Assembly (NCBI GenBank): GCA_963851025.1
Contig: CAWKOA010000017.1
Span: 39,335-103,334, forward strand
Reading direction: 5' to 3'
DNA from: RYN-230 sp963851025
GTDB lineage: Bacteria > Actinomycetota > Actinomycetes > Streptosporangiales > Streptosporangiaceae
Length of the DNA: 64,000 bases
Shown here: positions 7,999-17,210 of the stretch, in pieces
Layout: each line of letters starts with the position of its first letter
How positions within the stretch are numbered: position 1 is the first letter of the stretch
Notes under the pieces: generated by a model
What the model was told of the DNA's origin: nothing
What the model saw: the letters and a program-made list of their open reading frames with translations, nothing else
Database searches by the model: none
Program-made: the position numbers and the translations under genes

Positions 7999-9360
7999 GT
8001 GTCCATGCGCTTCCCGCCAGGTTTCCTGTTCGGCGTGGCCACGTCCGCGTACCAGATCGAGGGCGCGGCCGATGAAGACGGCCGCGGGCCCTCGATGTGG
8101 GACACGTTCTCCGGCGTCCCCGGCGCCGTGACTCACGGTGACACCGGCGCGATCGCCTGCGATCACTATCACCGCACCGACGCGGACCTGGATCTCGTGG
8201 CCGGGCTGGGGCTGAACGCCTACCGGTTCTCGGTCGGCTGGCCCCGGATCGTGCCCGACGGCACCGGCAGCGTCAACCAGAAGGGACTCGACTTCTACCG
8301 GCGCCTGGCCGACGGGCTGCGCGCCCGGGGCGTCGAGCCGATGGCCACCCTGTATCACTGGGATCTCCCGCAGCCGCTGCAGGACGCCGGCGGCTGGGTG
8401 AACCGCGACACCGTGGCCCACTTCTGTGACTACGTCCAGCTCGTGCTGGACGGCCTCGGCGACGTGATCCCGGCCTGGGTGACGATGAACGAGCCGTTCT
8501 GCTCGGGGATGATCGGCCACCTGCAGGCCCGGCACGCGCCCGGCACCGCCGACCTGCCCTCAGCCCTGGCCGCCTCGCATCACCTGCTGCTCGCCCACGG
8601 CCTGGCCATGGGCATGATCCGGGAGCGCGCCCCGCAGGCCCGGGCGGGCATCACCCACCTGCTGTCGGACATCCACGCCGCGTCGGTCTCCGAGGCGGAC
8701 CAGGCGGCGGCCCGGCGGCTGGACGGGCACGAGAACCGCTGGTTCCTCGACCCGGTGCTGCGCGGCCGCTACCCCGCGGACATGCTCGACTGGTACCAGC
8801 GGCAGGTCCCGCTGGACTTCATCCGCGACGGCGACATGGAGATCATCGCCGCGCCGGCCGACTTCCTGGGCGTCAACTACTACGAGACCAAGGTGGTGGC
8901 CGCGGACCCGGGCGAGCCCTACCACCAGGCCCGCGTCATCCCGGCCGCGCACTACCTGGACCCGGCCGAGCTGACCGCGAACGGCATCGACGCGCGCCCG
9001 GCCGGCCTGGGCGCGATCCTGCGCCGCGTGCACGAGGCCACCCCGCTCCCCCTCTACATCACCGAGAACGGCGCGGCCTACCACGACTACGTCAACCCCG
9101 AGGGCGGCGTGGACGACGTGGAGCGGGTCGCATACCTGGCCGCCCACTTCGCCGAGACACTGGCCGCGGTCGAGGCCGGGGTGGACGTGCGCGGCTACTT
9201 CGTCTGGTCGCTGCTGGACAACTTCGAGTGGGCCGACGGGTACAGCCGCCGGTTCGGCCTGGTCTGGGTGGACTTCGGCACGCAGGCCCGGATCCCCAAG
9301 GCGAGTGCCCGCTGGTACGCCCGGCTCATCGCGGAGCAGGCTGAGCCCGCGCTGCCCTGA
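7999..9360 (+). CDS. Beta-glucosidase, glycoside hydrolase family 1
   Basis: 453 residues from the GTG at 7999, which has AAGGAG at a 9-nt spacing; an in-frame ATG two codons later is the alternative. The GH1 N-terminal signature FLFGVATSAYQIEG opens the protein. The acid/base Glu is in VTMNEPF (about residue 163) and the nucleophile Glu in YITENGAAY (about residue 354); SLLDNFEWADGYSRRFGLV closes the active site. There is no signal peptide, so it acts on imported oligosaccharides in the cytoplasm. Operator context links it to the transporter at 3048-6168, a cellobiose/beta-glucoside use module. Confidence 0.96.
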   Translation: MSMRFPPGFLFGVATSAYQIEGAADEDGRGPSMWDTFSGVPGAVTHGDTGAIACDHYHRTDADLDLVAGLGLNAYRFSVGWPRIVPDGTGSVNQKGLDFYRRLADGLRARGVEPMATLYHWDLPQPLQDAGGWVNRDTVAHFCDYVQLVLDGLGDVIPAWVTMNEPFCSGMIGHLQARHAPGTADLPSALAASHHLLLAHGLAMGMIRERAPQARAGITHLLSDIHAASVSEADQAAARRLDGHENRWFLDPVLRGRYPADMLDWYQRQVPLDFIRDGDMEIIAAPADFLGVNYYETKVVAADPGEPYHQARVIPAAHYLDPAELTANGIDARPAGLGAILRRVHEATPLPLYITENGAAYHDYVNPEGGVDDVERVAYLAAHFAETLAAVEAGVDVRGYFVWSLLDNFEWADGYSRRFGLVWVDFGTQARIPKASARWYARLIAEQAEPALP

Positions 9361-9400
9361 CCCGCCGCGCCTGCGCCGCTTTGCTTCTCCGCAACGAAGT

Positions 9401-10030
<630 letters not shown>

Positions 10031-10042
10031 CAGCGGCGCAGG

Positions 10043-10699
10043 TCAGGGCGCCCGGAGGCTGCCGATGCTGAGCGACCCGGCCGCGGCCGGCCCATCCGGC
10101 GGACTCTGGTCCGGCGCGCTCTGGTCCGGCGCGCTCTGGTCCAGCTGGCTCTGGTCTGGCGCGCCCCCGCCAGTCAGGCCCTGCCGTTCCTCCTCTTCGC
10201 GGATGTACCCGGCCGGATCCTTGTCCACCGGCCGGACCCCGGCGTAGTGCTCGGCCTCGTAACGCACCCAGGCGACGCCCAGGTCGTGGCGGAGCTGGAG
10301 GCTGGCCAGGCGGCGGAAGTCGGTCAGGCCCTCCCGCTCCTCCTCGCCCATGTGATCGCTGTTGGCCAGGTTCGCGGCGGCGACCCCGGCGAACCACTCG
10401 TCGCTGCCGGCCGGGTGGCCCGGGACCGACGTGACCGCGTCCCGGATGTCGTTGTGATCCCCGATCGCGTCGAGGGTCTCATCCTCCGCGGTCCCGCCCC
10501 GCCGGGCCTGGATACCCACCCGCAGCAGCGCCGGGTAGAAGATCTCCTCTTCCGCCGCGGCGTGCAGCTCGAGGAAGGCCGCCAGCCGGCCCCAGACCGC
10601 CTGCAGGGTCACCGTGTCGGTCCGGTCGACCTGCTCCAGGATGGCGAAGAGCCGGCGCTGCTCGTGATGGTCGTCGAGGATCAGCTGAGTGATGTCCAC
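10043..10699 (-). CDS. Hemerythrin HHE-domain protein
   Basis: 218 residues from a GTG at 10699 with AAGAGGG upstream. Iron-binding residues expected of the HHE four-helix bundle are present: DDHHEQRR, FLELHAAAEEEIFYPAL, DHNDIRDAV and SDHMGEEEREGL. Such proteins bind a di-iron centre and take part in oxygen, NO or redox sensing. The C-terminal 40 residues leave the domain and become a low-complexity DQSAP repeat encoded by a 15-bp tandem repeat. First gene of a two-gene unit with the kinase at 9401-10030. Confidence 0.9.
   Translation of the reverse strand: MDITQLILDDHHEQRRLFAILEQVDRTDTVTLQAVWGRLAAFLELHAAAEEEIFYPALLRVGIQARRGGTAEDETLDAIGDHNDIRDAVTSVPGHPAGSDEWFAGVAAANLANSDHMGEEEREGLTDFRRLASLQLRHDLGVAWVRYEAEHYAGVRPVDKDPAGYIREEEERQGLTGGGAPDQSQLDQSAPDQSAPDQSPPDGPAAAGSLSIGSLRAP
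10098..10157 (-). repeat. 15-bp tandem repeat in the hemerythrin C-terminus
   Basis: Four consecutive 15-bp units of the form GGCGCGCTCTGGTCC; units two and three are identical and the outer two diverge at a few bases. In frame they encode DQSAP-like pentapeptides. Confidence 0.9.
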
Positions 10700-10894
10700 C
10701 GGGTGCCCTCTTTTCCGTGCTCCTGGGTTCGTTTCTCACCCTAGGGGACGGGCTCCGGCCCCGGCCGGGCGGTTCATCCCGGCCGGCCAGGGTACCGTTA
10801 CGGTGATCTGGCGCCCCGGTGTCCCCAGCCAGCGCGGGTTCCAGGCGGACCGTGATCAGGTCCGCCTGCGTGCCACACCCAACGGGAAAGACCT

Positions 10895-11944
10895 GTGCCT
10901 AGCGAATCTGGCTCCTCCGCCCTGCGCTCGCACCGTCATGTCGTGCAGTTCTACGCCCGTGACGAGGAGCTGGCCGAGAGCGCGGGGGACTATCTCGCCG
11001 ACGCGATCGCCGAGGGAGGCGCCGCGGTCATCGTGGCCACCCAGGCCCGATGGGCCGGTTTCCAGGCTGGCCTGGCCGCCCGCGGCGTGGACGTCACCGC
11101 GGCCCGCCGCGACGGCACCCTGGTCAGCCTGGACGCCACGCCGCTGGCGCGGCTGCTGACCCGCGCGGGCCGGATCGACCGGGCCGGGTTCGACGCCCAG
11201 GTCCGGCCCGCGATCCTGGCCGCGGGCGAGGCGCCCGGGCCGGTCCGGGTGTACGGCGAGGTCGTCGCGCTGCTCTGGGCGGCCGGTCACGTCAACGCCG
11301 CCCTCGAGCTCGAGGGCTTCTGGAACGAGCTGGGCCGCGAGATCCCCTTCTCGCTGTACTGCGGTTACCCGCAGCAGCTGGTCGAGGGCAGCCAGCAGCA
11401 CGGTGCGGTCAGCGAGGTCTGCCGCCTGCACTCGGCCGTCGTCCGCGGGCCCGTGGCCAGCGAGGCTGTGGCCAGCGGGCCGGTGGCCAGCGGGCCGGTG
11501 ACGGGCATACCGGTGCCCCGCAGGCCCGCGGCCGGCCCGCCGCTGGCCGGGCCGCTGGGCCGGGCGTACTGGGCCGACGCGGCCCGCACGTTCGGCGGGA
11601 CCCGCGAGGATGCCCGGGAGGCCCGGGCGTTCGTGCTGGAGATGCTCGGCCCGTGGCGGGGTGAGCAGGTGGCCGCGGACGCCGCCCTGGTGGTCACCGA
11701 GCTCGCGGCGAACGCGGTGCTGCACGCCGGGTCGGCCTTCAGCGTCAGCCTCGCCCTGCACGGGGACGTGATCCGGATCAGCGTCGGCGACACCGTTCCA
11801 CTCGGGCAGCCCGACGGGAACCACTGGCTGCCCGCCGCACCCGGCCACGGCCTGGGCGTGGTCGCGGCCATGGCGGCCCGCTGGGGCGTCGAGACCCAGT
11901 CCAGCGGCAAGGCCATCTGGGCCGAGCTGGCCCTGCCCGGGTAA
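10895..11944 (+). CDS. MEDS-domain/anti-sigma (HATPase) sensor protein
   Basis: 349 residues from a GTG at 10895 preceded by GGGAAAG. The first ~160 residues match the MEDS domain (HRHVVQFYARDEEL, AVIVATQARW, VRVYGEVVALLWAAG, CGYPQQLV), which in DcmR-like and actinomycete anti-sigma proteins is proposed to sense small molecules. A linker of VASGP repeats follows (about residues 187-206). The C-terminal ~110 residues are an RsbW-like ATPase: VVTELAANAVLHAG, RISVGDTVP and GHGLGVVAAMA. It probably binds an anti-anti-sigma or sigma partner under MEDS control. It stands alone, with no sigma factor gene nearby. Confidence 0.88.
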   Translation: MPSESGSSALRSHRHVVQFYARDEELAESAGDYLADAIAEGGAAVIVATQARWAGFQAGLAARGVDVTAARRDGTLVSLDATPLARLLTRAGRIDRAGFDAQVRPAILAAGEAPGPVRVYGEVVALLWAAGHVNAALELEGFWNELGREIPFSLYCGYPQQLVEGSQQHGAVSEVCRLHSAVVRGPVASEAVASGPVASGPVTGIPVPRRPAAGPPLAGPLGRAYWADAARTFGGTREDAREARAFVLEMLGPWRGEQVAADAALVVTELAANAVLHAGSAFSVSLALHGDVIRISVGDTVPLGQPDGNHWLPAAPGHGLGVVAAMAARWGVETQSSGKAIWAELALPG

Positions 11945-11978
11945 CACCGGCAAGTGATTGCCGTCTACCCGGTGCCGT

Positions 11979-12911
11979 CTACCTGGTGGCCAGGCTCCGC
12001 AGGAGCGCCCGGGTCTCGCGGAGGCTGCGGCCGGGGTCGCCGCCGGCCGGGAAGATGATCGGCCACAGCTCGGTCACCCCCGCGTCAGCCAGCCTTCCGA
12101 GCTGCTTCTCGATCGCGGCCTCGGTCCCGGTGACGGCCAGGGCGCCCGGTGACGACGCACCCTCGCGTTCCAGCAGCCTGCGGTAGTTGTCGAACCCGGC
12201 GTAGCGGGCGAACACCTCGTCGGCCGTGCGCTGGGCGGTCGCGGAATCCACCCCGGGGGTGAGCGCGACCGGCAGCGCGGCCACCACCCGGGGCGCGGCC
12301 CGCCCGGCGGCCGCCCGCTCCAGCTGCGGGACAATCTGGTCGCCCAGCGTGCGCGGGCCGGCCAGCCAGGTCACGACGCCGTCGGCGAGTTCCCCGGCGG
12401 CCTGGACCATGAGCGGGGAGAGCGCGCCGACCAGCACCGTCACCGGGCTGGTGCCTGGCACGGCGAAGCCCCCGTCCACCTGGTAGAAGGCGCCGCGGTA
12501 GCGGACGCTGCCCGCACGCAGCAGCGGGACGAGCACCGAGAGGTAGTCGCGCATGTGCGCGGCGGGCTGCTGGTAGGCGAGCCCGTGCAGGTCCTCGATG
12601 ACCGGCCGGTGGGACACGCCCACGCCGAGCGTGAGCCGGCCGCCGCAGAACGCCTGCGCCGTCGCGGCCTGCTGGGCCAGCGCCAGCGGGTGCCGCGGAT
12701 AAGTCGGCACGATCCCCACGCCGAGGCCGATCCGGCTGGTCTGGGTGCCCGCCACGGCCAGCACGCCGAGCGCGTCCACCCCCCGGGAGAAATGGACGGT
12801 CCAGGCGGACCCGAAGCCCTCGGTCTCGGCCGCCACCACGTCGCCGACGATGTCCTGCGGGCGCATCGGCGTGCCGAGCACCTCGCTGCCGGCCCCCATC
12901 GCGATCCGCAT
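11979..12911 (-). CDS. LLM-class (F420-dependent) oxidoreductase
   Basis: 310 residues from the ATG at 12911 (MRIAMGAGSEVLG), chosen because family homology starts here; the frame is open to 13157 but that stretch has no family features. Luciferase-like barrel blocks are visible: GFGSAWTVHFSRGVDAL, LGVGIVPTYPRHPLALAQQA, GRLTLGVGVSHRP and GAFYQVDGGFAVPG. Members in actinomycetes usually bind F420 or FMN and oxidise or reduce small substrates. It is a lone gene; substrate unknown. Confidence 0.88.
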   Translation of the reverse strand: MRIAMGAGSEVLGTPMRPQDIVGDVVAAETEGFGSAWTVHFSRGVDALGVLAVAGTQTSRIGLGVGIVPTYPRHPLALAQQAATAQAFCGGRLTLGVGVSHRPVIEDLHGLAYQQPAAHMRDYLSVLVPLLRAGSVRYRGAFYQVDGGFAVPGTSPVTVLVGALSPLMVQAAGELADGVVTWLAGPRTLGDQIVPQLERAAAGRAAPRVVAALPVALTPGVDSATAQRTADEVFARYAGFDNYRRLLEREGASSPGALAVTGTEAAIEKQLGRLADAGVTELWPIIFPAGGDPGRSLRETRALLRSLATR

Positions 12912-13440
12912 CCCCGCAGCATCCCGCCGTGCGGCACGGCCAGCCAACGTCCCGCCAGGGCAAGCCGCCATCCCCGGCTCGTCTGCGGATGGCGAGTCCT
13001 GGGCGTCACTCCAGCGGGCCAGCGCGGTGACCGGGCCCTGCTCAGTGCCGGGCAGGTGACGCATGGGGACTGCGTTCCTGCGCCGCCTGGCGGAGGTGCT
13101 GGGCGCTACGCCAGCTGGGTTACGAAGGTGCCAGGCGCTTACCCCTGAATGGATCAATAGGAATGCCGTGATGGCAGATGCTATTTGTTCTCAAACAGAA
13201 GCGTCCGGTCGCAGTGTCAAGTCATACACCACTCGGCGGGACGCGGCCGATCACTCTCAACCATTAATATCTTACTTAGAGTGATTCTATAACTACATCG
13301 AGTCATTGGGCCGGCCCAGGGACTTATGTGAGGGTGGCGGCACACCACAGAATGGGGACTGACCCCGTTACCTTGCGTTCACCTGAATGTTTTGTTCAGG
13401 AAACGTTGTGCTGGGGAGTCGTTTGCTCGGGGTGGGGGAC
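12912..13440. promoter_or_regulatory. Intergenic region with AT-rich promoter zone and two inverted repeats
   Basis: The left part is GC-rich and empty of genes. From about 13160 to 13300 the DNA is clearly AT-richer. ATCACTCT (13250-13257) and AGAGTGAT (13278-13285) form an 8-bp inverted repeat around 20 nt. CCTGAA (13382-13387) and TTCAGG (13395-13400) form a second one 41 nt before the kinase start at 13441. Both are candidate regulator sites for the signalling genes to the right. Confidence 0.45.
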
Positions 13441-14133
13441 ATGGCACGTGAGGCAACAGGACAGGCAGTGAAGTCTGCCTTCGTTCCCGGGGAGGATCTG
13501 GCCGATGCGGATCCAGGGCCCGGGCCCGTCCAGCAGGCAGCGCATGACTTGCGCCAGCCAATCGCCGCGGTGCTCGCACTGGCCTCGGCCGCACTCGCGG
13601 ACGGACCGGCACCGGAAAGAGTCCGGCACCGCCTGGAACAAATCGTTGCCGAGGCCCATTGGCTTTCCGAGATCATTCACGACACGCTGGCCGGGCCCGG
13701 CACCGCGCCAGTCGATATCCAGGCACTCGTCCGTGAGACCCTGAGGTCAGGGCAGTTCGCTAGCGCACCGCACATCATGCTTCAGCAGCCGGACCTGGCG
13801 CCGAGGTATTCAATGGCCGCCAGCACGCGCCTGCGGCGGGCACTCGTCAATGTCCTGGCCAACGCGATACGCGCCGCGGGCCCGGAAGGGCACGTGACCC
13901 TGACTGAGCGGGCTAATGGCAATGCAGAGGTTATCGAGGTCGTCGACGACGGCCCAGGATTCGGGTCCATGGCGGCCGGCCACGGCAGCGGTATCGGGCT
14001 GCAGATTACCGGGCAGATTCTCGCGGAATGCGGTGGCCGGATGGAGATCGAGCGGCTCCAGTCTGGCCAGACCCTGGTCCGGCTCTTAGTGCCGGTCATG
14101 GCACGTGGCCGTGCGGCAGGGGGCACCCGATGA
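13441..14133 (+). CDS. Small soluble histidine kinase without a sensor domain
   Basis: 230 residues from the ATG at 13441 with a GGTGGGGG stretch upstream; no membrane segment and no PAS, GAF or HAMP domain. The H-box is AAHDLRQPIAAV (His35). The ATPase boxes are present: VNVLANAIRAAG (N), VDDGPGFG (G1) and GSGIGLQI (G2). Its stop overlaps the start of the next gene (ATGA), so the pair is translationally coupled. The kinase must take its signal from a partner. Codon use is slightly less GC-rich than in the metabolic genes nearby. Confidence 0.87.
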   Translation: MAREATGQAVKSAFVPGEDLADADPGPGPVQQAAHDLRQPIAAVLALASAALADGPAPERVRHRLEQIVAEAHWLSEIIHDTLAGPGTAPVDIQALVRETLRSGQFASAPHIMLQQPDLAPRYSMAASTRLRRALVNVLANAIRAAGPEGHVTLTERANGNAEVIEVVDDGPGFGSMAAGHGSGIGLQITGQILAECGGRMEIERLQSGQTLVRLLVPVMARGRAAGGTR

Positions 14134-14819
14134 GGATCGTACTCGGCGATGGCCACCGGCTGTTCATCGATGCCCTGGCCCAGGCCCTCGCCCAGGACGG
14201 CATGACGGTGGCGGCCCTGGCCACCTCCCCGCAAGAGGTGATGGCGGCCGTAGCCCGGCACCGGCCTGACATCTGCCTGATGGCGACCCGTTTTCATACC
14301 TGCGGAAACTTCGGCGTGCTGGGACTGATCCGCGGGCGATACCCCCAGGTCAAAGTGGTCTTCCTGGCGGATACTGTCGATCCTGAGGCCGCGTCAGATG
14401 TGATCAGCAGCGGTGCGGCCGGCCTCATCAGGAAGGACCAGCACCTCGCCGAGATCATTCGTACCCTGGCCGACGTACGGGCCGGTGAGCAGGCTTTTGA
14501 CACCGGCCTGCGCCAGCCCGGTCCCCGGGATTTCCGGTCGCCCGCGGCCAGTGACAGCGAATGGCTGGTGCAGTTGCTCACTTTGCGTGAGCAAGAGGTA
14601 CTCATGCTCATTATGGAAGGGCAGTCCACCAAGCAGATCGCCCGAGCGCTGGCTATCTCGCTGAGCACGGCACGAACCCACATTCAGAGCGTTCTCGTCA
14701 AGCTCGGAGCACACTCCCGGTTGGAGGCGACAAGTATGGTGGCCCGCTCCTGCCTGCTTGGAATTTCTGGTCAGTATTCGCTTAGCCCGCCGGCGAGGCA
14801 AGCAGTCGCCAGCGGGTAA
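14130..14819 (+). CDS. NarL/LuxR-type response regulator with an atypical receiver (no phospho-Asp)
   Basis: 229 residues from an ATG overlapping the kinase stop. The receiver fold is recognisable (MRIVLGDGHRLF, QVKVVFLADTVD, AGLIRKDQH), but the block that should carry the phospho-acceptor reads RPDICLMATRF, with Ala52 where Asp is expected. The LuxR helix-turn-helix is intact: LTLREQEVLMLIMEGQ, IARALAISLSTARTHIQSVL. Receivers lacking the Asp are known in actinomycetes and are controlled by ligand or protein binding. Coupling to a kinase with an intact H-box makes this combination odd. Confidence 0.88.
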   Translation: MRIVLGDGHRLFIDALAQALAQDGMTVAALATSPQEVMAAVARHRPDICLMATRFHTCGNFGVLGLIRGRYPQVKVVFLADTVDPEAASDVISSGAAGLIRKDQHLAEIIRTLADVRAGEQAFDTGLRQPGPRDFRSPAASDSEWLVQLLTLREQEVLMLIMEGQSTKQIARALAISLSTARTHIQSVLVKLGAHSRLEATSMVARSCLLGISGQYSLSPPARQAVASG

Positions 14820-14830
14820 CCGCTACCCTG

Positions 14831-15572
14831 ATGCGACGCCCGACCGCCCTGGAATCACTGAGACTCCCCGAGTCTCCAGTGAGGCAACTCCTCGTGGTGG
14901 ACGACTATGTCTCTTTCGCGGAGGCCCTGGCGGGCCGGCTGAGACATCGAGCCCGGGCTAACCGCATCCGCGGCAACCACCATTGAGCAGACCCGCCTGG
15001 CGCTCAGCGAACGCCGATTCGACGTCGTTCTGCTCGATATCGACCTTGACGGCCTGGACGGGATCGAATTTGCGGGCGAGGCGCTGTCCGTCCACCCAGA
15101 TATGCGGATTGTGATCGTTACCGCGGGCCGGGACGAGAGCCGCATCATTGAGGCTGTCCAGATCGGCGTGTCGGGATGGGTGCTCAAGGACGAGCCAATC
15201 GAGCACCTGTTGTCCGTGGTCTGGGGCGCACTGCGTGGAGAGACCTGGATACCGCCCAGGCTCCTGACCTACGTGCTCACGGAACTGAAATCCGCACAAT
15301 CCGAACGCGCCGAGCTTGCGGCACTGCTCTCCGCGTTGAGCCCTCGCGAAAGACAGATCCTCGGTTGCCTGGCTGCGGGCATGAGCGCGGACGCGATCGC
15401 AGGCCAGCTGTTCTTGTCACGCAATACCATTCGGACCCACATCCATAACATGCTGAAAAAACTGCACGTTCACTCTGCGCTGGCGGCGGCGGCGCTGGCC
15501 CGGCGGGCCGGCCTGTCGTATCCGGATCCCGCCCACCCCGAATCAGCGGGGCGTGCGGAGCGTGGTATCTGA
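14831..15572 (+). pseudogene. Response regulator (receiver-LuxR) gene broken by a +1 frameshift
   Basis: The first part, from an ATG at 14831 (or GTG at 14879), encodes RQLLVVDDYVSFAEALAGRL, the start of a receiver. After the CTG codon at 14939-14941 the homologous sequence continues one base later in another frame (DIEPGLT...RRFDVVLLDIDLDG) to 15572. The original frame stops at 14984. The downstream part keeps the phospho-Asp (VLLDIDL), the Lys (WVLKDEP) and an intact LuxR domain (LSPRERQILGCLAAG, LSRNTIRTHIHNMLKKL). No programmed-frameshift signal is evident, so a real mutation or a sequence error is likely. It follows the previous regulator by 11 nt. Confidence 0.82.
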
Positions 15573-16979
15573 CATCGACAAGAGCTCCCGCCAGAGGCTC
15601 ACGGCCTGACCGCGCTCGCCCACCCCGAAGCGCTGGTAAATGCTGCAGATATGGTTCTTCACCGTCTTCTCGGTGATGACCAGACGGGCTGCTATCTGCC
15701 GGTTAGACAGGCCATCGGCGATGAGCCCCATGATCTCGCGTTCACGCGGCCGGAGGTCCATGGGGCTGGGGCTGGGTACGGGACGGCCGGGATCGGCCCG
15801 GCGGGGGCCTGCTGCGTCGGCCGGGACAGGACGGGCCGGGATCGGCCGGTGCCGGGCTGCGTCCATGACGACCTGGATCAGCGCACTCTGTTCGAGTTCT
15901 CCGCGCAGTACGCAGCCGCTGGCCCCGGCCTCGGCAGCCTCCATCACCAGATGGGCATCGTCCCCCGAGGTGAGCATGACAACCTGGGTTAGCTGGCTGA
16001 GGTCCCGGATGGTCGCCGGACCGTCGGGCAGGGGCATCCGGATGTCGAGCAGCAGCACGTCCGGGTGATGCCTGCGCACCAGGGCAACAGCGTCCTTCCC
16101 GTTGTCCGCCTCGGCGGCGATCTTGATGCCCGCAGCGCACTCGAGCGCTGCGCGGAGCCCCAGGCGGAACACGGGATTACTGTCGGCGACGATCGCCCCC
16201 ACCTGGGACGCGACCGGGGCGGCCCGGGATGGTTGCCTGGCCGGGGCCGGCATCTCGACCTGGACGCGGGTTCCCCGGCCCGGCTGGGATTCGACGATCA
16301 GCCGGCCGCCCAGCCGCCGGGCGCGCTCGTTCATCCCGGCCAGGCCACGGCGGCCGGCCGCCTGCAGCCGGGCCAGGTCGGCCTGCAGGCGATGGCCGGC
16401 GCCGTCGTCTTCGACGGCCAGCACCAGCAACTGGCCCTCCCGGCGCAGCAAGACGCGGACCCGGGACGCACGGGCATGCTTTTCCACGTTGCGCAGAGCC
16501 TCTCGGAGGATGGCGATGATCTCGTGGCGGAAGTCTTCCGGCATTCCTCCCCCAGGCGCCAGCTCGAGGCTGACCCGGATGCCGGTAAGGATGCCCCAGC
16601 CTGTCGCGACGCTCCGCACTTCGTCGCCGAGCGCTTCCTCCTGCAGGTTATTGATGACGCACCGGGCGTCGGAGACCGTGCGGCGTGCTAGCCGGGCTAG
16701 CTCGGTCAACTGCTGATCGAGCGTCTGGCCGTCGCTGGCCTGCAGAGCCGTCACCAGGGAATCAGCCACCATGGACACACCAAGCAGGCTCTTGCCGACG
16801 GTGCCGTCCATCTCCCGGGCTATGCGCGCCCGCTCGGCCTCGACCGCCGCGCGTACCTGGTCTGAGTTACCCAGGACGCCTAAGGGCGTGCCGCCCCTTA
16901 CCCCGCTGCCTCGCTGCTGCGCTGACTGGCCAGCCGATAGTGCCTGGCCAGGGACGTTCTCCCCCGTACCCCTACCCAT
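15543..16979 (-). CDS. NarX-NarL-like fusion: degenerate histidine kinase, receiver and LuxR domain in one chain
   Basis: 478 residues. Residues ~45-120 resemble the HisKA_3 dimerisation helix pair, but the site normally reading RELHD is REMDG, placing Asp58 where the phospho-His should be. A HATPase domain (about 150-245: EALRNVEKHARAS, VEDDGAGH, GRRGLAGMNERARRLGG) follows. Then comes a receiver (260-375) with the Asp in VLLLDIRMP but Arg for the conserved Lys (GCVLRGE), and a LuxR domain (LRPREREIMGLIADGL, ITEKTVKNHICSIYQRF). No membrane segment. Its 3' end overlaps the convergent regulator gene by 30 bp. Confidence 0.9.
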   Translation of the reverse strand: MGRGTGENVPGQALSAGQSAQQRGSGVRGGTPLGVLGNSDQVRAAVEAERARIAREMDGTVGKSLLGVSMVADSLVTALQASDGQTLDQQLTELARLARRTVSDARCVINNLQEEALGDEVRSVATGWGILTGIRVSLELAPGGGMPEDFRHEIIAILREALRNVEKHARASRVRVLLRREGQLLVLAVEDDGAGHRLQADLARLQAAGRRGLAGMNERARRLGGRLIVESQPGRGTRVQVEMPAPARQPSRAAPVASQVGAIVADSNPVFRLGLRAALECAAGIKIAAEADNGKDAVALVRRHHPDVLLLDIRMPLPDGPATIRDLSQLTQVVMLTSGDDAHLVMEAAEAGASGCVLRGELEQSALIQVVMDAARHRPIPARPVPADAAGPRRADPGRPVPSPSPMDLRPREREIMGLIADGLSNRQIAARLVITEKTVKNHICSIYQRFGVGERGQAVSLWRELLSMSDTTLRTPR

Positions 16980-17123
16980 GCCGCGGTCCCCTACGGTGCA
17001 GTTCCCCGGCCCGCCCGTTTCGCAGCGCCGAACCCACAGCTACTTCAGGCGAACAAGCAAACAGAAAGCGAATAAAGAGTAATCCTTTCACCAATGTAGA
17101 CGCACCGCATCCCCACAAGGTTC

Positions 17124-17162
17124 ACCGCCAGGCACGTCCGCGCCGGAGACGTGCCTGGCGGT
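17124..17162 (-). terminator. Strong hairpin after the beta-helix gene, terminator-like but without a T-run
   Basis: A perfect 15-bp stem (17124-17138 with 17148-17162) around a 9-nt loop, 49 nt past the stop of the gene ending at 17211. There is no T-run on the minus strand, so intrinsic termination is uncertain; a 3'-end stabiliser is the alternative. Confidence 0.6.
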
Positions 17163-17210
17163 GCTGACGCCCGCCGCCCGGCGGCTGGGCCGGCCACCGG
17201 GCTGAGGCCG

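Noticed and set aside
14936..14945. Programmed +1 frameshift in the response regulator
   Set aside because: The zero frame has no stop codon or slippery run at the shift point, unlike prfB-type sites, so a mutation or error is simpler.
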